DNA of 25,305 bases from a virus: positions 1-25,305 of the IMG/VR virus record IMGVR_UViG_3300030329_005169. One strand, written 5' to 3'. A program made the position numbers and the translations under genes. This document shows positions 14,617-22,500 of the stretch, one piece after another (the stretch's first letter is position 1; every line of letters starts with the position of its first letter). Below the pieces are notes generated by a model that ran no database searches, was not told the origin of the DNA, and was given only the letters and a program-made list of their open reading frames with translations.

Positions 14617-15588
14617 CTAGATTTCCTCGTCGAAAGTGTCGTCAGCTGGTTTTGACGGAGCAGAGCCAAAAACAGCATCGAGGTCGTCACTCTCGGCGCC
14701 AACATTTTGCGCTTCCGCCTCGAGTTCCTCGGGGCGTGGTACATATTTCATGATTTCGAACTGAGGAATGCGGGTGTTGCCGCGTCCCAGTCGGAGTTTC
14801 TTTGCAGGAAGCATCTTGAGAACAGGGACTTCACCCGATTCAAATTTGCCGTCTGCTTCGACCTTGTTATAAAGGTCCTGGATGAAGTTCAGCACCCCAG
14901 CACTGGAGCTGCTGAATTCGCGGATCGGCTCATCGTCGAACAGCTTGGTGCTGAAAAAATCAACCCGGAATCCCTGCTTGTGTTCGCTTGAGGGCTTTTC
15001 AACAGGTTCGTTGTTCGGCCAGGGCTGGAAGTCGCGTCCGCCCATGAGTTTGAGCCAACCCATTTGGGTTTTTTCAATGTCAACAATGACTGGTCCTGTA
15101 AAATCCACATTCACAGGTTCACCTTCTGAGCTGGACCTGGTCCACTCGTCGTCTGAGGGGGAATAACGGATGAATGGTTTACCGCCGCCGCCGGATAAAA
15201 GTGTCAAAGGCATAAGATTTCCTTTTTCTGAGGTTTTATGGGCTTGTATTTCGTAACAAGCAATGACGCCGGAGATGAGTTTCTCCGGATACTTGGCCCG
15301 GATGAATTTCCAGGCCGTAGTTCTAATGAGTTCTGAGTCAACTTTTGCGAGTTCACATACGTCTTCGAAGTCCTGAGTGTCAGCCAGTAGCCATCCGATT
15401 GCGTCAATCGCATCTGGTCGCATTTCTGGATCAAGCAGAGTACCCGAGTCCTTAACTGCATTAGATATGACGCCACGCCAAAGCAAGACTTCGGGTGGCT
15501 GGACCGGGTCGTGGTCATCCTGGATGAAGATCGCGCCATGCTGTTTTATCTCAGCCGTAAAGTTCGGCGGCGATATGGGCTGCTTCAT
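14617..15588 (-). CDS. Probable ssDNA-binding protein with fused N-terminal module
   Basis: A 323-residue open frame in two parts. The first about 125 residues (LLWRGVISNAVKDSGTLLDP..., DAIDAIGWLLADTQDFEDVC...) match the pattern of small stand-alone phage proteins. From M126 (ATG 15213) on, MPLTLLSGGGGKPFIRYSPS begins a second part with the acidic, Asp/Glu-rich C-terminal tail (ESDDLDAVFGSAPSKPADD) typical of phage ssDNA-binding proteins. An AAAAAGGA ribosome-binding site sits about 6 nt before ATG 15213, so a separate 198-residue product is likely. It lies between nuclease and primase genes, a usual place for an SSB. The SSB function is inference from tail and context. Confidence 0.65.
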   Translation of the reverse strand: MKQPISPPNFTAEIKQHGAIFIQDDHDPVQPPEVLLWRGVISNAVKDSGTLLDPEMRPDAIDAIGWLLADTQDFEDVCELAKVDSELIRTTAWKFIRAKYPEKLISGVIACYEIQAHKTSEKGNLMPLTLLSGGGGKPFIRYSPSDDEWTRSSSEGEPVNVDFTGPVIVDIEKTQMGWLKLMGGRDFQPWPNNEPVEKPSSEHKQGFRVDFFSTKLFDDEPIREFSSSSAGVLNFIQDLYNKVEADGKFESGEVPVLKMLPAKKLRLGRGNTRIPQFEIMKYVPRPEELEAEAQNVGAESDDLDAVFGSAPSKPADDTFDEEI

Positions 15589-16399
15589 TCCAATAGAAGG
15601 AATCCGGATTGTGTGGGACGCATTCCAGCATTTCTTCTTTCGTTTGAAACTTATTCAGCATTTTCTCCATCGAAATCACAGTTCGCTTATACAAATCTAA
15701 AAAATATTCCGCATCTTCTTCTTCTAATGTCAGCCATACGAAGGGATCTTTTTTTCGTTTTAAGCAGTACAGGAAACGGACAGGAATCAGCTTGCCGGTT
15801 TTCTTTTTCATGGCCCTTTGATATATCGCCGCCTGGATGCCATGACTGGTTGAGAATTTACTTGGTGCGGTTGCCGTGGTCTTGAGATCAACAATGCCTT
15901 CGTCCTCGAACCAGTAATCAAGGAAGCCTTTGGTTATGATGGAACCACCGGCACCTGGTCGGAACCTGACCGGGATCTCGATTTGATGTTGGCGCTGGCC
16001 TAATGAAGGAGCGACTGGTTTGCCGTAAGGAAGCAGCTGCTCGAGGGCCGTTTGAACCATTTGCTTGATGATCGGAGTCCGTTTTTCAATCTCGTCATAC
16101 TGGTCCTTCATCATCTTTGATCGCTTCACGAATTCGGCAACAGCTCTGTCTTGGCATTCGTCGATTGGTGCTTGGTTGTAGACTCCGAAATCGACGCCCC
16201 ACTCGACAGAGCTTCCCTGAATGGCTGCATAACCGGCTGGAAACCGGAGGTGATACAGATAGGACGCAACCCAGGAATCCGGGGATTCCCGGAAGCGGTT
16301 CACGTTGGATGCAGAGACATGGTAAATCTTGTGCCGGTTGAATCCGTTCTGGATGGTTTTGAGTTGTTGCTGTTCTTTTGTAATCAATGTGACCCCCAT
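15551..16399 (-). CDS. RecB-like PD-(D/E)XK exonuclease (Cas4/PDDEXK_1 type)
   Basis: A 282-residue protein with the RecB-family nuclease layout. It has VSASNVNRFRESPDSW at residues 28-43, then an early helix QGSSVEWGVDFG (61-72). The catalytic core GFLDYWFEDEGIVDLKTT (158-175) supplies D161, D171 and K173, and HGIQAAIYQRAM corresponds to the QxxxY motif. Phage proteins of this type process DNA ends or recombination intermediates together with an SSB or annealase. Its 3' end overlaps the SSB-like gene by 38 nt and its start overlaps the upstream small gene by 16 nt. Confidence 0.88.
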   Translation of the reverse strand: MGVTLITKEQQQLKTIQNGFNRHKIYHVSASNVNRFRESPDSWVASYLYHLRFPAGYAAIQGSSVEWGVDFGVYNQAPIDECQDRAVAEFVKRSKMMKDQYDEIEKRTPIIKQMVQTALEQLLPYGKPVAPSLGQRQHQIEIPVRFRPGAGGSIITKGFLDYWFEDEGIVDLKTTATAPSKFSTSHGIQAAIYQRAMKKKTGKLIPVRFLYCLKRKKDPFVWLTLEEEDAEYFLDLYKRTVISMEKMLNKFQTKEEMLECVPHNPDSFYWNEAAHIAAELYG

Positions 16400-16593
16400 C
16401 CGAATTTGTTTTCAAAAGGGACCGGATCAATCCTTAGAGTTGTAGGCGTCTGTCTTTCCGCCTGTTCGAGTTTCTGGGTGTAATCGCCTCCACTGTTATC
16501 CTGCTTGAGCTTTTTGATCTTCCCGCCTTTTTTTAAGAAGTCTTTGACGGCCTGGTCTACAACTTCATGGGTTGGCTGTTTCTTTTTCTTCAA
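16384..16593 (-). CDS. Small basic hypothetical protein (69 aa)
   Basis: It starts MKKKKQPTHEVVDQAVKDFL and continues KKGGKIKKLKQDNSGGDYTQ. The pattern VxxFLxxGGKIxKL is seen in many short phage proteins of unknown role. The protein is lysine-rich at the start and polar later, consistent with nucleic-acid contact. It begins with an ATGA overlap to the RuvC-like gene and overlaps the nuclease start at its end. Confidence 0.65.
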   Translation of the reverse strand: MKKKKQPTHEVVDQAVKDFLKKGGKIKKLKQDNSGGDYTQKLEQAERQTPTTLRIDPVPFENKFGWGSH

Positions 16594-17063
16594 AAATCCT
16601 CCAATCCGAAACGCTGACCCCAGAATGCGATGCAGGCAGCATCCGCTCTTCCGTCATCCTTTTTTCTTTTGAATTTGTCTGAGTATTGAGGAAACAGATT
16701 CATGGCGGCTTCCCGGGATCCGTCCTTACCTGGAGGGAGCTTCAGGTCGCGCTTCCACTGGGTTGGTGTGACCAGGTGAATGCTCATCTGCATTCCGGCA
16801 ATCACTCCCAGGATCATCCCGAAGCCTTTGCCGAAGTTGAACATTGAGGTGACGCCTTGACCAGGTCGTGCAGCAACACGCTCGACATAAACCCGGGTAT
16901 TGGATTCGGTCAGCAGAATGTCTGCAATCAGGATCGGCGCGATTTCTCGTTTCTCTTTTTTTATGGCCAGAGTGGGCATATCAAAAAGTTCGAGAGTCTG
17001 GCCATTTGAGTCCAGGAGGGCGATGGCCCCATTCAAGCCTGGATCAATTCCCCAGGTCTTCAC
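16590..17063 (-). CDS. RuvC-like Holliday-junction resolvase
   Basis: A 157-residue protein with the RNase H-fold signature: GIDPGLNGAIAL (residues 5-16, catalytic D7), VYVERVAARPGQG (E61) and KKDDGRADAACIAFWG (D137 and D141). HLVTPTQWKRDL is the usual conserved block between them. Size and motif spacing match bacterial and phage RuvC. It would resolve branched DNA before packaging. ATGA overlaps join it to both neighbours. Confidence 0.9.
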   Translation of the reverse strand: MKTWGIDPGLNGAIALLDSNGQTLELFDMPTLAIKKEKREIAPILIADILLTESNTRVYVERVAARPGQGVTSMFNFGKGFGMILGVIAGMQMSIHLVTPTQWKRDLKLPPGKDGSREAAMNLFPQYSDKFKRKKDDGRADAACIAFWGQRFGLEDF

Positions 17064-17278
17064 GCAACTTCTTTAATGTATTCGGATAGATCGAAACGCT
17101 GATTGCGCTCCCTGGCGAGGGTAGACAATGCGACTAGCCATTTGCCAGCAATGGTGCCTCTACGCCTCCATTTTTGAATACCATCGGCGGTTATCGGGTG
17201 GCCTATTTCCGTTAGTTGTCTGGACAGTTTTGATACACCGCCGAAATCCCTGACCAGAGTTTTTGTGTCTAAAATCAT
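17060..17278 (-). CDS. Carph-isopro/YdaS-like HTH protein, first gene of the leftward operon
   Basis: A 72-residue protein when started at ATG 17278. The core VRDFGGVSKLSRQLTEIG, followed by ADGIQKWRRRGTIAGKWLVA, matches the carph-isopro type of Cro-like helix-turn-helix (FGG...L...VQxWxxRGxIPxxW). A TTG at 17323 in the same frame would add 15 residues but would lie inside the probable -10 box, so ATG 17278 is chosen although its AGG is very close. As first gene opposite the repressor gene it occupies the place of Cro. Confidence 0.75.
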   Translation of the reverse strand: MILDTKTLVRDFGGVSKLSRQLTEIGHPITADGIQKWRRRGTIAGKWLVALSTLARERNQRFDLSEYIKEVA

Positions 17279-17322
17279 CCTACAAATTCCATCTTGTTGG
17301 TTGTCGATTGCATCAGCCAACA

Positions 17323-17351
17323 AAACTATGCTAACCAGAATGTCTTGTCAA
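17323..17351 (-). promoter_or_regulatory. Probable leftward early promoter
   Basis: On the minus strand TTGACA (17351-17346) is followed after 17 bp by TAGTTT (17328-17323). The -35 is perfect, while the -10 keeps only the most conserved positions, as is common for repressor-controlled phage promoters. The 20-bp repeat at 17368-17387 lies just upstream, where a repressor could act. The remaining gap to 17474 shows GTTAAC and a CCCC/GGGG pair but no rightward promoter I can place securely. Confidence 0.5.
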
Positions 17352-17367
17352 ACTAAAAAATAATACT

Positions 17368-17387
17368 GGACAAATCGACCGGACAGG
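17368..17387 (+). repeat. Left copy of 20-bp inverted repeat flanking the lysogeny block
   Basis: GGACAAATCGACCGGACAGG. Its reverse complement matches 19444-19463 at 19 of 20 positions. The copy sits in the divergent control region between the HTH and repressor operons, so it could be an operator, an integrase arm site, or both. Confidence 0.65.
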
Positions 17388-17474
17388 ATTACGCTTGATT
17401 CCTCAACAGCCTAGCTCGGGCTAATTGTTAACCTGCCCCATGAAAGGAAGGGGTATTTATTAAAAGGAGTAGTT

Positions 17475-17618
17475 ATGAAAACTGTAAAAGAAAAAGTAAC
17501 TTGCATAGGCCGATGTGGTATTACGAATAAAAGCGGAATCGACACAAAAGCGTATGCATTAATACTGAGAGGGGACTTAGCTTCAGGAAGTTCTAGGGGA
17601 GGGCTAAATGATATTTAG
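17475..17618 (+). CDS. Small hypothetical protein (47 aa)
   Basis: An excellent ribosome-binding site (AAGGAG, 17464-17469) precedes ATG 17475. The product reads MKTVKEKVTCIGRCGITNKS and then a segment ending SGSSRGGLNDI; C10 and C14 form a CIGRC motif. No family is recognised. It is the first frame after the switch region and ends by overlapping the next ATG. Its strong start suggests expression in lysogeny. Confidence 0.55.
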   Translation: MKTVKEKVTCIGRCGITNKSGIDTKAYALILRGDLASGSSRGGLNDI

Positions 17619-17874
17619 GCACCCAATTATGTTTCATCCACCTCCGCTAACAATAATCAATAATTCAAGCCCTTGCGGTCATCGTAGACGGCGAAAGGCA
17701 CTCATTTTTGAACATCCACCACCATCACTAGACTATGAATGCAGAAAAAGTCGCAAAACCAACTCTCCTAACCGGAGGGGCAGCCCCGGATCCCGGGGTG
17801 AAGCGTTTACGAAGACAGGAGTTCGCCCGACGGCTGGAACACCTGCTGATGCAGAAAGCCTGGCGACAGGTTGA
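17608..17874 (+). CDS. Doubtful small basic protein overlapping the repressor gene
   Basis: GGGGAGGG lies about 5 nt before ATG 17608, which overlaps the preceding stop. The frame gives a basic, proline- and histidine-rich product with a repeated HPPP pattern (MFHPPPLTII and LIFEHPPPSLD). Its last 46 codons overlap the repressor gene in another frame, where codon choice is clearly that of the repressor. It may be a short leader peptide of the repressor or noise. Confidence 0.3.
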   Translation: MIFRHPIMFHPPPLTIINNSSPCGHRRRRKALIFEHPPPSLDYECRKSRKTNSPNRRGSPGSRGEAFTKTGVRPTAGTPADAESLATG

Positions 17875-18154
17875 TTTATCTCGCGCCTCGGGTATAGGCC
17901 GGGATTCTATCTCGACGTACCTGAAAGGCAAAACAGTACCTTCTAGATTGAGCTTACAGAAAATGGCAAAAGTATTTCAGATAGAGCCGGATCAACTCTA
18001 CCCGAACTATGCTGCCGATGCTGTTGCTGAAGAAGAAGTACCTGCTTTGGAGATCAAAGCAGTTTCAGGTCGCCCTGGTAAGATGTGGGTTCAGGTGAAT
18101 CAGGAACTCACCAACGACCAGGCAATGAGAATTATGACTATCATAAATGAGTGA
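17735..18154 (+). CDS. CI-type lysogeny repressor (HTH_3)
   Basis: A 139-residue protein. Residues about 29-88 form an XRE/CI helix-turn-helix: EFARRLEHLLMQKAWRQVDL, SRASGIGRDSISTYLKGKTV, then SLQKMAKVFQIEPDQLYPN. A 50-residue tail follows (EEEVPALEIKAVSGRPGKMW...), with no LexA/CI-type Ser-Lys peptidase, so classical RecA-induced self-cleavage is not expected. The ATG at 17735 has no clear ribosome-binding site; translation may depend on the upstream small frames. It is first in a tight operon with excisionase-like and integrase genes and is divergent from the early leftward operon. Confidence 0.8.
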   Translation: MNAEKVAKPTLLTGGAAPDPGVKRLRRQEFARRLEHLLMQKAWRQVDLSRASGIGRDSISTYLKGKTVPSRLSLQKMAKVFQIEPDQLYPNYAADAVAEEEVPALEIKAVSGRPGKMWVQVNQELTNDQAMRIMTIINE

Positions 18155-18470
18155 AACTCTTCTTACGCAGCTGCAATGCAGCATGGTCTTGGGGATTTCA
18201 GAGAAATCCGTGCAAAGGCTAAGAAGAATCGGGAAGCTCCGGACCATTCGGATAGGCCGTTTGGTTCGGATCCCTCAATCTGATATAGAAAGGATACAAT
18301 GGGAAAGCAGACGTTGCCGCCCAGGTTACACCAGGCTGACAACGGATGGTGGTACGTCCTCTATCATGAACATGGAAGAGGGCAAAGAACGAGCCTACGG
18401 ACGAAGGATTCAGAAACAGCAAAAGAAAGGTTCTCAGGCTGGCTTGACGCTAGAAGCCTCGAAGAGCTGA
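18147..18470 (+). CDS. Excisionase-like HTH_17 protein, long overlap with integrase
   Basis: Residues 5-52 form a MerR/excisionase-type domain: LTQLQCSMVLGISEKSVQRL, RRIGKLRTIRIG, RLVRIPQSDIERI. The start overlaps the repressor stop. The frame then runs on for about 57 residues across the first 172 nt of the integrase gene, where the residues have no domain character. Either the 107-residue protein truly has an overprinted tail or the overlap is the price of a missing stop. Expected role: control of integration versus excision, or regulation of int. Confidence 0.7.
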   Translation: MSETLLTQLQCSMVLGISEKSVQRLRRIGKLRTIRIGRLVRIPQSDIERIQWESRRCRPGYTRLTTDGGTSSIMNMEEGKERAYGRRIQKQQKKGSQAGLTLEASKS

Positions 18471-19414
18471 TTTGCGCTGATCCGAAAGTTTCTTTTGTTT
18501 TAGATGTATGGTTCGAAGACTGGATCCAGGGAAGGATGCTGTCTGAAGATCGATACCCTTCCGTCGTTAATCACTTAAAAGATCATTTTGGGAAAATGAG
18601 TGTTAGTGAGGTACGAAGGAAGGACAGCCGCGAATACATTCGGCTTCGAAGACAAGGTGTTTACGGAGTCAAAGTTGCGGCAGATGGAACCATAAGGATG
18701 GAGCTGCTCAAGTTACGCGCCGCCCTTAATTTTTTTAGGGATAAGGTCGAACCTAGTGAAAGACGACTTGATCCTAAAATTATTCCATACATTGAACTTC
18801 CACCAGCAAGTCCTCCTAGAGATGATATTTTCACTCTCGAAGAACTGGATTTGATTTATTATTATTGTATGGAAGACTTTGCCCGGGCTGGGTCAAAGCA
18901 TTCCGGGGAGCAAGGATGGCTGACACGCGAAGCCAGGTTTTGCATCATTGCGATGGAAACGGCACAACGTAAAACAGCAATCCTGGAATTGAATTGGGAC
19001 CAGGTTGACCTGGACAATGGCAGAATTCAATTCAATCCCACTGGCAGGAACCAGACATCGAAGAGGCGCCCTCCGGTGCCGATCAGCGATTTGCTGATGC
19101 CTATGTTAAAAATTGCATATCAGCATCGAAAAACAAATCTGGTTCTTGATTATAAAACCGACATCCATTACGGAGTCCAAAGAATTATGGTGGATCTTGG
19201 GCTCGAAGGATCACCTCACAAGTTCAGGCATTCATGGGCAAGCCATGCGGCGATGAGAGGTGTTTCGATGGGTGAAATTGCTGGGGTTTTGGGTGATACG
19301 CAAAGGACTGTAGAAATGAATTATCTACATCTTTCGCCGGATTATCTGAGGTCCGCAATTAATCGGAAACCTACCCTCGAAGATAAATCTCAAAATGCGA
19401 TTTATCCCTCATAA
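18299..19414 (+). CDS. int: Tyrosine-family integrase
   Basis: A 371-residue site-specific recombinase. The N-terminal arm-binding region has WWYVLYHEHGRGQRTSLRTK, followed by a SAM-like core-binding segment (about residues 70-155). The catalytic domain has R224 in ETAQRKTAILELNW, K255 in the TSKRR beta-hairpin, H307-x2-R310 in HKFRHSWASHA, and the nucleophile Y342 in EMNYLHLSPDYL. The second His/Trp position is D333 (LGDTQRT), a known variant. It is third in the repressor-xis-int operon and convergent with the giant virion gene. Confidence 0.93.
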   Translation: MGKQTLPPRLHQADNGWWYVLYHEHGRGQRTSLRTKDSETAKERFSGWLDARSLEELICADPKVSFVLDVWFEDWIQGRMLSEDRYPSVVNHLKDHFGKMSVSEVRRKDSREYIRLRRQGVYGVKVAADGTIRMELLKLRAALNFFRDKVEPSERRLDPKIIPYIELPPASPPRDDIFTLEELDLIYYYCMEDFARAGSKHSGEQGWLTREARFCIIAMETAQRKTAILELNWDQVDLDNGRIQFNPTGRNQTSKRRPPVPISDLLMPMLKIAYQHRKTNLVLDYKTDIHYGVQRIMVDLGLEGSPHKFRHSWASHAAMRGVSMGEIAGVLGDTQRTVEMNYLHLSPDYLRSAINRKPTLEDKSQNAIYPS

Positions 19415-19443
19415 AACGCAAATTGCGTTGTTGATTGTCCGGA

Positions 19444-19463
19444 CCTGTCCGGTCAATTTGTCC
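19444..19463 (-). repeat. Right copy of 20-bp inverted repeat flanking the lysogeny block
   Basis: CCTGTCCGGTCAATTTGTCC is the reverse complement of 17368-17387 with one mismatch (A for G). The TGTCCGG half is also repeated just before it (19438-19444 within GTCCGGAC context). Confidence 0.65.
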
Positions 19464-19503
19464 TTCCAGCCCTTAGAACGGCTGTAGGTCAGCACTCTAC
19501 AAA

Positions 19504-19553
19504 ACCAACTGTGGTCGAGGTGAAACCATGCCAACTTACCTCGATCCGTTGGT
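19504..19553. terminator. Nested double-stem hairpin between integrase and virion gene
   Basis: ACCAAC (19504-19509) pairs with GTTGGT (19548-19553) outside, and TCGAGGT (19515-19521) pairs with ACCTCGA (19538-19544) inside, with a 16-nt loop. A smaller CAGCC/GGCTG stem (19467-19471 with 19480-19484) and a GTAG/CTAC stem precede it. It may end transcription from both sides or form part of the recombination site; there is no long T-run. Confidence 0.45.
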
Positions 19554-19594
19554 ATCACTGTCTTTTGTGAAACGGATTGCGTTTTTATTTGCGT

Positions 19595-22500
19595 TTAATA
19601 ATTAGTGAACTTGCCGGACTTGTTCTGGACCCTGCGCTTCTTCGCCTGGCGGCCCTTCCTGGGTGTGTATGTCTCACCAGTCAAAAACCATAGCAGCGAG
19701 TTTGCTATAAAATGCTTAACATCCGGTGTTGAAACAGTAGCCATGATTCCGGCAGCTGTAGGACCTTGAGCCATCCCCAGGAAAGGCGCAAAGTTAGGAT
19801 TGGATCCGACATACCAGGCGGTCATTGGAACGATGAATGCTTCAATGAACCCGATCCACGCCTGATATTCTGCAGCCTGTGTATTTGCCGAATTTGTATC
19901 TTCATTTAACCATTTAAGCATTTTCTCGCCACCCCTGGCAAACATGGTCGGCCCTGCACCAATAAACAGATTGCCCAGGTCAACTTGGTATTTCAGAGAT
20001 CGCCATGCCTGGAAAAGCGGATCAAAGGCTCCAGTGATACCTGATCGGTAAATCCCCATTTCCAATAAATATTTCCCCAGCTCACCTTTCTCTTTCTTTT
20101 CCTTCCAACGCTCTTCATTGGTAAGCCGTTCCCGGAAAGCGTTTACAATGGTATGACCCATGTAAACGGAGAACATCGCTGCAGATAACCTGGCCGCCAT
20201 CAGATTCCCGGAAGTGAGTCCGCGCTTGCTGTATTCTCGCTTCGTCTTTTTATAACCGGCAACCAATACATTCTTGCCGAAGGCATAACTGAACGATGTG
20301 ATCCCATAAACCAACTGACCAACTGGATGCTCGGCCCATCGAGGGCGGTCTTGTGCATCCGGATCCTGGATCGACCAATTGGTGAAACGTCCAACCGATA
20401 TGGACATCAGCCGACCCATTTCATGCAGCTGTCCGTCACTTTCTAAGAGTGCATCGATGTCTGGAAGCTGAACATTGAACTGCGTCATGTATTCGGCATA
20501 CGCCTTCATGTCGTTATCGGTGATTCCGAAATCCAGCAACGTATCCCGCGCATAACCAGGTCCAGGGTTATCCAGGTATTCCTGACTCATTTCTTTTAGG
20601 AACTGGATCCCGACTCGCATCACTGCTCGGCGGCTGGCATTGGTGTATCCGGTCAGCAAAGTCCGCCTAAAATATATCTGCATCCGTCTGGCCAGTGCAG
20701 GGTCATCGGCAAACGATCCACCCAGGCGATTCGAAATGATGTCACCAATTTCAGGATCATCAACAACTCCCAGGATGTTAGCGAGTTGCCTTCGGACCTT
20801 GACGCGCTCCTGCATATTTTTAGTTCCTAGCTTCGAAAAGACCTCTTCAATGGTTAGAGCCATTGCTTCCATCCCCTTGAGAACGGATTCCGATTGAACC
20901 CCTGCAGTCAGCGGTTCCGCAATACTCGAGATCGCAGCTCGGGAAAGCAGACTCATGGTTCCCATAGCATGGATCTTTTGCAGCGCCTTCCGCATCCCAT
21001 CATCCTGGAAGTGGCTTTGGGTGCCGGTCGAATGCTGGATTGTTAATCGAAGCTGTCTGATGTCTGTCTCATCCAGGACGCCGGAAAGTTTTTCTTGAAA
21101 GAGGTAGTCCAGGTAATTTCTAGGCTGCTTCGTAACCGGATCCCTTTTCTGCTTTCTTGGAACCAGGTGAGTCCCGAATCGTCGATTGTATTCTGCTTTC
21201 CGGACTGCACTCGTAATGTAATTGGAGATTGCTTCCAGGCCGTCCATATAGAATTCACGCATATAGGTATCGGCTTCTCTTGGCAGCACCCTGGATTTGG
21301 TAAACCGGCCCATCGGGGAATGAGCATTCGGATCCTCGCCTGCAGTAATCTCGATTCGATGCAGCCAATCCTGGGCTCCGAATTCCGCCCACAAATCTGC
21401 AACTTCGTAGTAAGCATCCTCCAGGGCTTCCGGATTCATCATCACTGCTTCGTTTATGTCTTTTCTGGATTTTTCTAATATTTCATTAAGGTCTTTCTCT
21501 GAGATGGCGTCCTGCTCGAACTGCTTCAATGCCTTCTTCATGGCATTTTGTGAAGAAGTAATGGTCCTGTAAATATCCCTTAAAACCGAAACTGGGGAAT
21601 CTGGATCCTCGGCCAGCTCATTATACTGCTGCTTCATGGCCTCCTTGCCGACACTCAGGATCTGATCGACACTGTCCGGAATAGCATTGCCGTTTTCATC
21701 CAATTCCGGTTCTACAAACTCTCCATGATCATTGGGCCAGAGGACTTCATAATATAAAGGTTTTGCGCCTTTCTGAGTGGACCCTGGAGGGCCATAAAGA
21801 AAATTCTGTTTATCACCGAAAACCTTGATGGTATCCGTCACTCGAGGGAGATAACCATTCTCTGGCAAATAATTTATATCAACTCGGGTTTCAGGTCCTT
21901 TTACATATCGGTGAATCTGGTTTAATAAAATCCTAAGATCAGCAGCTGCATCGACGAGCTTCTTGTCAATCTCGCCACGATCCAATTTAGCCTGGGTTTC
22001 AGGATCCGAAACCATGATCAGCTCAAGAGTCTTTTCCTGCTCTGGTGTGATCAGATCAAGCTTATGCTTTTTTACTTTATCAATATAACTCTTGGCGAAA
22101 ATACGATGCCGGGCTTTGACTGCTTCCGGGAATACTCCGTCTTTATGAGTCTCAAAGGATGCACCAGGTTCCGTAAATATCGCACTCTGGATGTAGTTGA
22201 TTGCTTCAAGGGCTTCCAGACGCCTTGACCTGTCTGCAGCCGTTTCACCAGGTCGCGCTTTCTTTATTCTGTTCCGCATTCCAATGACAGTCGCAGTCTT
22301 TGATCTGAGGAACGGATAATAAAACTGATCCTGCAATGCCATTTGAGTACGCGCCCTCCAGGATTCTTCGCCGTAACGCAATGGACGCATCTTCTGTTTG
22401 TCCATGTGGTTACGAGCAGCCTGGATGTTGCGCTTCACCTCGGCATTCCAGATCGACCAGCTTTTCGGATCCCAGACACTGAGTTCCTGTACGCCGGTGA

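Larger units (their letters stand above)
19415..19594. other. Candidate attP region with repeated TTGCGTT sites and nested hairpins
   Basis: This 180-bp convergent gap carries AACGCAA-A-TTGCGTT (19415-19429), a perfect palindrome. The same heptamer comes back as TTGCGTTT at 19577-19584 and 19589-19596. It also holds GTCCGGAC (19437-19444), the right copy of the 20-bp inverted repeat, and several hairpins. Repeated heptamers flanking a core next to int are what arm-type sites look like. No tRNA 3' end is recognised, so the core and target are unknown. Confidence 0.5.

Noticed and set aside
17368-19463. Insertion sequence with terminal inverted repeats
   Set aside because: The enclosed genes are a repressor, an excisionase-like protein and a phage integrase, with no transposase, and no target duplication is seen outside the repeats.
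19465-19555. tRNA- or tmRNA-like fold next to int, as a classic attachment target
   Set aside because: Several stems can be drawn, but there is no T-loop consensus, acceptor stem or CCA on either strand.
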